DNA of 64,000 bases, from positions 1 to 64,000 of the forward strand of contig CAVXLN010000011.1 in assembly GCA_963762435.1 (NCBI GenBank), read 5' to 3'. The first letter of the stretch is position 1; every line of letters starts with the position of its first letter. Under the pieces are notes generated by a model. It was given only the letters and a program-made list of their open reading frames with translations. It was not told the origin of the DNA and did no database searches. The translations under genes and the position numbers were made by a program. This stretch comes from JAXDMU01 sp963762435. Lineage in GTDB: Bacteria; Pseudomonadota; Alphaproteobacteria; ATCC43930; CGMCC-115725. Below are positions 1-6,957 of this stretch, piece by piece.

Positions 1-40
1 ATGCTAAATTGCCTTCGCTCTGATTGGTTGGACCATGCTA

Positions 41-1187
41 GTGGATAGAACCTGACGGAAGAGTCCCTTGGGGGGATTCCCATGGGCTCGCGGACGTGCG
101 AGTCTGAGGGATGCGTACGGGAATCACTGTCGATGTGAGTTCAGCCGATCGTGTTCGGCTCGAAGCGATCGTATCGGACCGGAACAGCCCTCAGAAGCAT
201 GCTTGGCGCGCTCGGATCGTGCTGCTTACATCTGATGGGCTTGGCACCAATGAGATCATGCGCCGGACCGGGAAGACGAAGACCGTCGTCTGGCGCTGGC
301 AAGAGCGCTTCATGCGCGACGGTGTGGCTGGCCTTCTGCGCGACAAGACGCGGCCGTCGCGTATTGCCCCGCTCGAGCCCGAGGTCGCCGTGCGGGTTGT
401 CGAACTGACGCAGGGCGACCCGCCCGGCGAGACGACGCATTGGACTGCGGCGGCCATGGCTGCGGCGGTCAAGATCAGCGTCTCCTCGGTACAGCGTATC
501 TGGCGAAGCCATGGGCTCCAACCGCACCGGGTACGGCAATTCAAGCTGTCGCGCGATCCGGAATTCGTGCCGAAACTCAGGGATATCGTCGGGCTCTATG
601 TCGATCCGCCCGCCCACGCGATCGTGCTGAGTGTCGATGAAAAGAGCCAGATTCAAGCCCTTGACCGAACCCAGCCGGGCCTGCCGCTGAAGCCCGGTCG
701 GTGCGGAACCATGAGCCACGACTACAAGCGCAATGGCACGACCACGCTCTTTGCCGCCCTCAACGTGCTCGAAGGCAAAGTCATCGGCCGATGCATGCAA
801 CGTCACCGGCACCAGGAGTTCATCCGCTTCCTCAACGCCATCGAGGCGGAGATCCCGGCCGGCAAGATCATCCACGTCATCCTCGATAACTATGGCAGCC
901 ACAAGCATCCCAAGGTTCGTGCCTGGCTCGAAAGGCATCCGCGCTTCGTCTTCCACTACACGCCGACCTCGGCATCCTGGCTCAACGCCGTCGAGGGTTT
1001 CTTCGCGAAGCTCACCAAGAGGCGCCTCAAGCGCGGTGTGTTCCGCTCGCTCGTCGAACTCCAGGCCGCCATCAACCGCTTCCTCGCCGAGACCAACGAA
1101 AACCCGAGGCCCTTCGTGTGGACGGCGAGCCCGGATACCATCATCGCCGCCGTCAAACGAGGGCACCAAGCGTTAGATTCGATCCAC
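41..1187 (+). mobile_element. IS630-family insertion sequence, apparently intact
   Basis: The element is bounded by TA dinucleotides (39-40 and 1188-1189), the target duplicated by IS630/Tc1-type elements. The left end reads GTGGATAGAACCTGACGG inward; the reverse complement of the right end reads GTGGATCGAATCTAACGC, giving 14 matches in 18. One transposase gene fills the 1147 bp. Both ends and the DDE motifs are present, so it may be active or recently inserted. I cannot tell what was interrupted, because only 38 bp lie to the left. Confidence 0.85.
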
Positions 1188-1190
1188 TAG
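111..1190 (+). CDS. IS630-family DDE transposase
   Basis: A 359-residue transposase of the usual length for IS630. Residues about 10-140 form a Homeodomain-like/HTH DNA-binding region (an LLTSDGLGTNEIMRRTGKT-type helix-turn-helix followed by a W-rich linker). The DDE catalytic domain follows: D176 in SVDEKSQIQ, D259 in VILDNYGSHK and E295 in WLNAVEGFF. The ATG is preceded by GAGGG. The stop codon TAG at 1188-1190 lies outside the element: TA comes from the target duplication and G from flanking host DNA. The enzyme cuts and pastes the element at TA sites. Family assignment is firm from the motifs; activity is inferred. Confidence 0.93.
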   Translation: MRTGITVDVSSADRVRLEAIVSDRNSPQKHAWRARIVLLTSDGLGTNEIMRRTGKTKTVVWRWQERFMRDGVAGLLRDKTRPSRIAPLEPEVAVRVVELTQGDPPGETTHWTAAAMAAAVKISVSSVQRIWRSHGLQPHRVRQFKLSRDPEFVPKLRDIVGLYVDPPAHAIVLSVDEKSQIQALDRTQPGLPLKPGRCGTMSHDYKRNGTTTLFAALNVLEGKVIGRCMQRHRHQEFIRFLNAIEAEIPAGKIIHVILDNYGSHKHPKVRAWLERHPRFVFHYTPTSASWLNAVEGFFAKLTKRRLKRGVFRSLVELQAAINRFLAETNENPRPFVWTASPDTIIAAVKRGHQALDSIH

Positions 1191-1277
1191 AAGCGGCCGG
1201 CGGGCGTCGCCTCCTGGATCTTGCTTTCAAATTGAATATTCGGAGCGCAACCGGCGGCGGCGGGTCCGACGAGAAAC

Positions 1278-1311
1278 GATCAATTCGGCCCGCGCTTAGG
1301 TCGAATTGATC
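1278..1311. repeat. Inverted repeat, 10-bp perfect arms
   Basis: GATCAATTCG (1278-1287) and CGAATTGATC (1302-1311) are perfect inverted repeats around a 14-nt loop. They lie beyond the 3' end of the leftward orphan gene and right of the insertion sequence. There is no clear T tract on either side, so a terminator role is possible but unproven. The rest of 1191-1417 holds no gene that I can support. Confidence 0.5.
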
Positions 1312-1417
1312 GGCGCTCGCTATAATCGAGCACGATGAAACCGCCAGATTTGCTCGCTTGCGTCGCCAGTATTTCCGTCGGTCCGACATTGAACGTTCCC
1401 GCTTCTTTACACCGAAC

Positions 1418-2965
1418 TCAGATACCGTAGATGTCTGGAACAATTGCTCTACGTAATTGTCTTCCTTTGTAAGCCCCGTATAAATATTTAACACCTTTGA
1501 GCATCGGGCGGAAAATTGGCGCTGCGGTGTTCGATGATGGAATATAGCTGAGAGGTGCGGCGGCGCTTACAGCGACTATGGCTAACGGCGTGCCTAGCAG
1601 GCCCTCCAGAGTGTTATGGTATTTCATAACGAGGCCGCCATATGCAGCGACGGAACCAATTCTGGAAGCACGTTTTAGATTGATTGATACGAAGCCACCA
1701 TCATCTTCAAAGTGGAAATCGCTAAATTTCGACGCGAGAAGATTTAAGATGGCGTCAGCGTATTTGCGTTGGAGTTCGCGATCGGATTCTCCTCGTATCT
1801 GCCTCAATAAGGATCGCCACTTGGTGTCGGTGATAGTCGAAAATAAAACGTCCCAGCTCGCCTCACCAAATCCTTCTTGGGTCACACGAAGGGAATCATC
1901 AATTCGCAGGTCAGCTACATACGTTGCAAGTGAAGTCGGATCGAAATCTCCGATATCCCGGATTTGCCAATCGGACGAAAGAATGCATGTTTCGGCACCA
2001 TACATTCTGTGCCTTACTTGGTGCCATTCGGCTTCGGTCCAGAAGTCGACGATGGGATAGTAGTGCCCATAATGGGTTGGGCCGTCTTTGTGGATTGGAT
2101 TCATCGTGGTTATATTGTCGCCAAATCGGCGCACAAACTCTGAATTCAATCCATCCAGCTCTTCCTTCGAAAATTGCTTACTTAAGCCTTCAAGCCTTTT
2201 TGTTCTCTCAAGAACCGACATCATCGGGCGAAAATCTTCCAAAGCGGCCGGTCGTTTTGTTGCCTCCCGGTTTTCCAAAGCCTTATATTTGGTCAGGTAA
2301 TCGACTAAGCCCTTAAGCCATTTTCCCGTGCTGTTGGTTAGGATTGCGGGGGTAGTAGCAAACTCGGGTGAATAATCGAGGCGCTCTTGGGCAGTTTCTT
2401 CGTCGATAAGCGACCTCTGATTTCTAATATTTTCGAAGTCGATTGCGTGTTCGATGCGATGTGCCTCGTATAACGGTGCCAGAATGTCGGCTAAACCACC
2501 GTATTCTTCGGCTTCAAGCGCGGCACTCGCATTGTCTTTCATTTCCTTCATCTTCGCCGGATCGTCGAAGCCTGCCTCGAACTCGCGGAAGAAGATGAAC
2601 GATAGTTTAGGGTCTCGCCATCGAGCGGTGATAAATTGGACTATAGAGGGTTTGCTTGAATCATTACATGGAAAATCTGAAAGGCGATCAGTATTAAGCC
2701 AGAGTGGGCGCCATCCATAGTCTTGGCAAAAACTCTCGAACTTGGGATGTGAGCATAACTCTCCGAAGACCTGCACCGCAATTGGCGAGTCAAAGAAAGC
2801 GCCGGCCGAAAAGCACACCTGGCCTCCGAACAGAAGGCTGTAAAAAACGTCAGATCGCGCCTGAGCGGTAGTGTATGTATATTGTATGGCTTTGCTAGAG
2901 TCCGCTTTTCTGCTGTAAAGATTTTGAATTATTACCTTATGGTGGGGTATAGGGCCATATGACAT
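1418..2965 (-). CDS. Orphan protein of unknown function, AT-richer than surroundings
   Basis: A 515-residue open frame with natural-looking composition (balanced Lys, Asn, Ile and aromatic residues), unlike the Arg/Ala-rich shadow frames nearby. I recognise no family. The N-terminal half is mixed and charged; residues about 100-200 are Glu/Lys-rich and probably helical. Near the C terminus (about 455-475) is a hydrophobic stretch containing LAIVAVSAAAPLSYI, followed by a basic tail, which could be a membrane segment. Base composition is close to 50% G+C by eye, against about two-thirds in neighbours, and an insertion sequence lies just downstream. Both suggest horizontal transfer. A defence or other accessory role is conceivable but nothing in the sequence shows it. 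Confidence 0.7.
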   Translation of the reverse strand: MSYGPIPHHKVIIQNLYSRKADSSKAIQYTYTTAQARSDVFYSLLFGGQVCFSAGAFFDSPIAVQVFGELCSHPKFESFCQDYGWRPLWLNTDRLSDFPCNDSSKPSIVQFITARWRDPKLSFIFFREFEAGFDDPAKMKEMKDNASAALEAEEYGGLADILAPLYEAHRIEHAIDFENIRNQRSLIDEETAQERLDYSPEFATTPAILTNSTGKWLKGLVDYLTKYKALENREATKRPAALEDFRPMMSVLERTKRLEGLSKQFSKEELDGLNSEFVRRFGDNITTMNPIHKDGPTHYGHYYPIVDFWTEAEWHQVRHRMYGAETCILSSDWQIRDIGDFDPTSLATYVADLRIDDSLRVTQEGFGEASWDVLFSTITDTKWRSLLRQIRGESDRELQRKYADAILNLLASKFSDFHFEDDGGFVSINLKRASRIGSVAAYGGLVMKYHNTLEGLLGTPLAIVAVSAAAPLSYIPSSNTAAPIFRPMLKGVKYLYGAYKGRQLRRAIVPDIYGI

Positions 2966-3233
2966 CTTTTGTTGACACCGTTTCTCTCAGTCTTTTTCGG
3001 GATAAATATTGTTATGACGGGATGTTGCTCGCTGCGAGCTGCGGCATAAGATGGTAATCGATTTTGATTCTACCCGCACGCGATAATTATCTCCGTGCTG
3101 GTCGCGGAAGCTGCTGCAATCAGTGGCGTTGAACCCGGGGTCTTGCGATCAGGCGATCGATCCGCCTGGCCGGTCGAAGAACCCGCTGTCAATCGTCGAA
3201 GAGGCTGATACCCGTCATCGGCTCATCCTGCCG

Positions 3234-4004
3234 TCACTTGTCCGGCCGGATATTCAAACTATCCACCAGCATCTTTTGCTTATCCGTCTTATGCGGGCTC
3301 GCCTCGATTTCCACGATCGTCTCGGGCACGAGCTTGTCTGGATCGAGGCCGTGGGCCAGCAGCTCTGCCTTGTTCGCCCGAATGAAGGCGCAGTCTTCCT
3401 CATCGACGACGCGGACCACGACGAGCGTGTACTGGGATTGGAAGTCGACGCGGGTGATCGGTCCGCCGATCGAGACGGTCCGGTCGGTGTCAAAGGCGGA
3501 TTCCGGCTCGTAGGTCTCGTCCTTGCAAGCGGCGATCACCGGCGGCTCCGAATTGAAGGACAGATCGTCGAGCTTCCAGCTATCCGCCTCCTTCACGAAG
3601 GTCAGAACCACGACATTGCTGACCGTGCTGCCGGGCGGCGGGCCGCCTGGAATTTTCTCGCCTTTCGGAATCTTCTTCGTTTGCAGTGTGGTGATGGTCG
3701 CCTTGTTGCCGGCGGCATCGAGTGCGGCTCGTGTGACCTCGACCGTGTCCGGCACCATCATCTTGGCGTCCTCGGTGAAGCGTTTGCGCTCCGCCGGCGT
3801 TTTCGGCATCGTTTCCTCGGCCAGAGCGCGCATCCGCGTCGAGCGCTGCTTGAACGCATCCGGCCAGTTTCCAGCCGCGAGCCCGTGGTTGTACTTGTCG
3901 AGTATCCCCAGCAATTGCTGCTGCAGGGCCGCATCCAACGGCTCGGCCACGGCACCGGGCGACAGGATCAGCAGCAACGCCAGAGTGATGAGCCATCGAC
4001 GCAC
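3234..4004 (-). CDS. Secreted/periplasmic protein of unknown function
   Basis: A 256-residue protein read leftward from a GTG at 4004, chosen because GGAGG sits five bases upstream and the next residues form a signal peptide (VRRW, then a Leu/Ile-rich core ending GAVA before EPLDAAL). The same frame stays open upstream to 4352, but that extension is Arg/Pro-rich and looks non-coding. The mature part starts with a helical region (about 25-90, containing TMPKTPAERKRFTEDAKMM), then a beta-rich domain with a nuclear-transport-factor-like flavour (VVVLTFVKEADSWKLDDLSF). I do not recognise a named family. Export to the periplasm is inferred from the signal peptide. Confidence 0.72.
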   Translation of the reverse strand: MRRWLITLALLLILSPGAVAEPLDAALQQQLLGILDKYNHGLAAGNWPDAFKQRSTRMRALAEETMPKTPAERKRFTEDAKMMVPDTVEVTRAALDAAGNKATITTLQTKKIPKGEKIPGGPPPGSTVSNVVVLTFVKEADSWKLDDLSFNSEPPVIAACKDETYEPESAFDTDRTVSIGGPITRVDFQSQYTLVVVRVVDEEDCAFIRANKAELLAHGLDPDKLVPETIVEIEASPHKTDKQKMLVDSLNIRPDK

Positions 4005-4342
4005 GGGGGCCTCCGCGAGCGAGTACCGCCGCGATGCTACGCCCCGCCCGACCGTGCTGCCAGCAGAACCTGTGCGCGTATTTTTCCTGGTGACATCTAC
4101 TTTCAATCGATTGGTCGATGGTCCAATCGCCCGGATGCGCACGTTCGGCGAGCGGTGCAGGGGCGCCTCACAGTCCTCCGCTGCGTTTCGTCGTCTGTTT
4201 CCTGGCGTTCGTCGATGAAGCCGTCGTTGGACGAAGCGCTCGCCGCTTCGATCGAACGCCGAAGGACGAGGACGGCGGGGATCGCTAGCCTTCCACTCAG
4301 AGGTAAATGACGCCTCGCAACACTTGACCTGGGAGGCCAGCA
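4005..4342. other. Divergent intergenic region, 338 bp
   Basis: This stretch separates the leftward secreted-protein gene (GTG 4004) from the rightward UrcA gene (ATG 4343), so it must hold two divergent promoters. I could not pick convincing -35/-10 pairs. Open frames crossing it are Arg-rich shadows. The only firm signals are the ribosome-binding sites at each end (GGAGG just right of 4005 on the minus strand; GGGAGG at 4327-4332 on the plus strand). Confidence 0.4.
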
Positions 4343-4738
4343 ATGTCCCCACGCGTCCGAATAGTTGCCCTTTCAGCCGCTCTATTGATGTCCGGCTTCA
4401 GCCTCGCCGATGCCGACGAAGTATCCACGGAGACTGTCATCGGTCCGGCGTCGCCACTGCTCGAACGTCACGCCGAGTTGGTTAGGATCGGCGATCTCGA
4501 CCTCCAGAGCGAAGGCGGCCAGGCGATGTTGATGCAGCGGCTGCATATTGCCGCCAAGGATGTCTGCAACCCCTTCGCGGATCGCCGCGCGCTCCTGGAA
4601 ATACAGGGCTTCCACGTCTGCTACGATACGGCGATGGCGAACGCCACGGCCAAGGCGCGGACGGTCCTCATCGCCGCGGCGCACCCGGCCCATGAGTCCG
4701 TCGCCTCGATCGTCGTGGCCAGGCCTGTAGGCCAATAG
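4343..4738 (+). CDS. UrcA family protein
   Basis: A 131-residue exported protein. The signal peptide is MSPRVRIVALSAALLMSGFS with cleavage near ADADE. The mature part matches the UrcA family pattern (VRIGDLDLQSEGGQAMLMQR, then AAKDVC and a second Cys in FHVCYDTAMANA). UrcA proteins are small periplasmic proteins with two conserved Cys, here C75 and C92 by count, probably a disulphide; their function is not established. GGGAGG lies ten bases upstream of the ATG. The gene is monocistronic or paired with the 39-residue ORF that follows 58 bp later. Confidence 0.8.
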   Translation: MSPRVRIVALSAALLMSGFSLADADEVSTETVIGPASPLLERHAELVRIGDLDLQSEGGQAMLMQRLHIAAKDVCNPFADRRALLEIQGFHVCYDTAMANATAKARTVLIAAAHPAHESVASIVVARPVGQ

Positions 4739-4796
4739 GCGGCACCATGCGCGGATGCCGACCCCCCGCCTTCACCCCGAACAAACGGAGAGTGTC

Positions 4797-4916
4797 ATGC
4801 CTGCTCATCTGACTTTGAGATTATCTGCCTATTTCGTGAAATTCGTCGCGGCCACGGCGGCAATGCTGATCACGGTGGCTACGGTCGCAATGTTCACCGG
4901 CGGCACCAGCCTATGA
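4797..4916 (+). CDS. Small putative membrane peptide, 39 residues
   Basis: An ATG at 4797 preceded by ACGGAGAGTGTC (a GGAG Shine-Dalgarno with normal spacing) opens a 39-residue frame ending TGA at 4916. Residues about 11-33 are a continuous hydrophobic segment (AYFVKFVAATAAMLITVATV), so one transmembrane helix or an uncleaved signal is predicted. It lies 58 bp after the UrcA gene on the same strand and could be cotranscribed. I know no family for it. Its small size means it may be spurious; the good ribosome-binding site and clean hydrophobic profile are the support. Confidence 0.45.
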   Translation: MPAHLTLRLSAYFVKFVAATAAMLITVATVAMFTGGTSL

Positions 4917-4943
4917 TACCGGGGGCCGCCAGCCGGCGGCCTT

Positions 4944-5699
4944 CTATCGCTCGACCATGGCGCGGGCATTCTGCAAATAGGTCCGGCCGACGCGCAACTC
5001 ACGCCCGTCGCTCAGCTCTACCAGCCATCCGCCCTCGCCATCCCGCCTGAAGCCCGCGATCCGGTCGCGGCGCACAATGGTCGAGCGGTGCAGCCGCACG
5101 AACTCGGCGGGGTCGAGCCGGCGCTCGAGCTCGCCGATGGTCTGATGCAGCAGGTATGAGCGCTGGCCGATATGAAGGCGCATATAGTCGCGCTCGGCCT
5201 CGATCAGCTCGATGTCGGCGGCCAGCACGCGGATGATCTCGGCGCGATGCGGTACCCAGAATTCCCGTGCCCAGGGCGAGGGCGGGAGGCGAGGCAGCGC
5301 CGCATCCGCATCGATCCGATGCTCGATCTGAGTGCGCACGCGTGCCACGGCGCGTTCGAGCCGACCGAGCTCGATCGGCTTCAGCAAATAATCAACCGCC
5401 GCCACGTCAAAGGCATCGATGGCGAAATGGTCGAATGCGGTGACGAAGATGACGGCGCTGCTGGCACCGGCGCGGTCCAGCGCACGGGCAACGTCAAGCC
5501 CGTCCAGCCCGGGCATGGCGATATCCAGCAACAGCAGGTCCGGGCAGAGCGCTTCGGCGAGACGGAGTGCCGCGGGGCCGTCCATGGCCGTGCCGATCAG
5601 ATGCAGCTCCGGCAGCTGAGCACAAAGGATCTGCAGCCGCTCGATGGCAAGCGGCTCGTCATCGGCGATCAGCGTCCGGAGCATGCGCCCCTCGGTCAT
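4944..5699 (-). CDS. LytTR-family response regulator
   Basis: A 251-residue regulator. The receiver domain covers residues 7-125: acidic pair D13/D14, phospho-acceptor D59 in LLLDIAMPGLDG, and the TAFDHFAIDAFDV and DYLLKPI segments. A LytTR DNA-binding domain follows (about 150-250: ELIEAERDYMRLHIG, LHRSTIVRRDRIAG, then GRTYLQNARAMVER). The start at 5699 is chosen because it overlaps the kinase stop as ATGA, the normal arrangement for this pair. The regulator would be phosphorylated by the upstream LytS-like kinase. A direct repeat in the promoter of this operon fits autoregulation. Target genes are otherwise unknown. Confidence 0.93.
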   Translation of the reverse strand: MTEGRMLRTLIADDEPLAIERLQILCAQLPELHLIGTAMDGPAALRLAEALCPDLLLLDIAMPGLDGLDVARALDRAGASSAVIFVTAFDHFAIDAFDVAAVDYLLKPIELGRLERAVARVRTQIEHRIDADAALPRLPPSPWAREFWVPHRAEIIRVLAADIELIEAERDYMRLHIGQRSYLLHQTIGELERRLDPAEFVRLHRSTIVRRDRIAGFRRDGEGGWLVELSDGRELRVGRTYLQNARAMVER

Positions 5700-6802
5700 G
5701 TCTGCCTCAGCGGCAGCACGAGCTCGACGCGGAAGCCGCCACCGGACCGTGCGCCGTAGCGGCACTCGGCGGCGCCGGCGAAGCGGGCGGCGAGACGCTC
5801 GCAGACATTGCGCAGGCCGACGCCGTGGCCGCTGGCCTGAACGGCCGCGGTGGGTTCGTCGCCGGCGCCGCCGTCATCCTCGACGGTAAGATGCAGGCGG
5901 TCGGCCTCGCCATGGGCGCGGATCGCGACGGTGACCGGATGGCTGCTCCGGCTGACGCCGTACTTGATCGCGTTCTCGACCAGCGGCTGCAGGATCAGGC
6001 CCGGCACCGAGGCGCCCTCCGCCTCCGGCGCGATCTCGAAGCGGGCGAGCAGCCGGTCCGGAAAGCGCACCTTCTCGATCGCGAGATAGAGCTGCTGCAT
6101 GCGGATCTCCTCCGAGAGCGGCACATCCTCGGTCGGATCGCCGGTCAGGCTCGCGCGGAAGAAGGCGGCGAGGTTGGCGATCATCCGCTCGGCTTCGTCC
6201 GTGCGCCCGCGCAGCACGAGGGTCGAGAGCGAGTTCAGCGTATTGAACAGGAAATGCGGATTGATCTGGTAGCGCAGCGCCCTGAGCTGCGCCGCCTGCG
6301 CCTCGGTGCGATAGCGCGCGGCGCGGCGCTCGGCTTGGCGGACGCGGGCAGCGTACATCAGCGCCACATGCAGCACGGCCCAAGCGGCGATGAAGAAGTA
6401 CCAGCTGACGGCCGAATCCGCGATGGCCCATGGCCCGGAATGTTCCACGGGATTATTGGCGATCTCCTGAAGCGCCTTGTCGGAGGGCCGCACGACGTAG
6501 AAGGCGGCGTAATTGACGGCGGCATAGGCGATCGAGACTGGTACCGAAGCCAGGAAGGCAACCGTGACCAGGACCGGCATCGATCTGTGCTCGAAGCGAC
6601 GCATCACCAGGGAGAGGATGAAGGTGAAGCCCATGCCGAACAGACAGACCGCCGCGCGCCGGCCCATCGCGCCGAGCTGGTCCGGTGCCCCATCGATCAC
6701 CCAGCGCAGCGTGTTCAGCAGGAAATAGAAGGCCCAGAAACCGGCGATCGACAGGAGCGAAGATCGGCGGTCGAGCTGAGCATCGGATGGGCCGTTCGTC
6801 AT
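5696..6802 (-). CDS. LytS/AlgZ-type sensor histidine kinase
   Basis: A 368-residue membrane kinase. Four hydrophobic segments (about 17-35, 50-66, 76-104 and 133-150) form the membrane sensor. A short coiled linker leads to the His_kinase (PF06580) domain with H183 in YQINPHFLFNTLN, then a HATPase_c domain (LQPLVENAIKYGV, and a GHGVGLRNVCERL G-box). The start at 6802 has AGAGGGG upstream; the longer frame to 7249 is Arg/Pro-rich and rejected. The stop overlaps the regulator start (ATGA), so the two are translationally coupled. The stimulus is unknown. Confidence 0.93.
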   Translation of the reverse strand: MTNGPSDAQLDRRSSLLSIAGFWAFYFLLNTLRWVIDGAPDQLGAMGRRAAVCLFGMGFTFILSLVMRRFEHRSMPVLVTVAFLASVPVSIAYAAVNYAAFYVVRPSDKALQEIANNPVEHSGPWAIADSAVSWYFFIAAWAVLHVALMYAARVRQAERRAARYRTEAQAAQLRALRYQINPHFLFNTLNSLSTLVLRGRTDEAERMIANLAAFFRASLTGDPTEDVPLSEEIRMQQLYLAIEKVRFPDRLLARFEIAPEAEGASVPGLILQPLVENAIKYGVSRSSHPVTVAIRAHGEADRLHLTVEDDGGAGDEPTAAVQASGHGVGLRNVCERLAARFAGAAECRYGARSGGGFRVELVLPLRQT

Positions 6803-6844
6803 GCCCCTCTTATAGCGCACTGAGGCACTTCCGGGCAGCGTGCC

Positions 6845-6893
6845 GGTCGAAACCGGCCGCTTGTTGGTCGAAACCTGCCGGGTGGGTCGTGAC
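6845..6893 (-). promoter_or_regulatory. Candidate LytTR operator: direct repeats at 21-bp period
   Basis: GGTCGAAACC occurs at 6845-6854 and again at 6866-6875, exactly 21 bp apart (two helical turns), with a weaker third copy GGTCGTGACC at 6884-6893. Read on the kinase strand they are GGTTTCGACC repeats 43-73 bp upstream of the kinase start at 6802. LytTR regulators are known to bind paired direct repeats about two turns apart, so an autoregulatory operator is a natural inference. No good -35 is visible, which fits an activated promoter. Confidence 0.6.
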
Positions 6894-6957
6894 CGTGCCC
6901 CGGCGCGGCTATCGGTTTGCCGGCCCAGTACGATCGGCTCGGTCTGAAGCGCCGAGA

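Noticed and set aside
3123..4310. Plus-strand frame opposite the secreted-protein gene
   Set aside because: The minus strand shows a signal peptide and a ribosome-binding site; the plus frame is Arg/Leu-rich and featureless.
6803..6825. TATAAG near the LytS start as a -10 of a leaderless promoter
   Set aside because: It overlaps the ribosome-binding site and no -35 is at the right distance; chance AT run is simpler.
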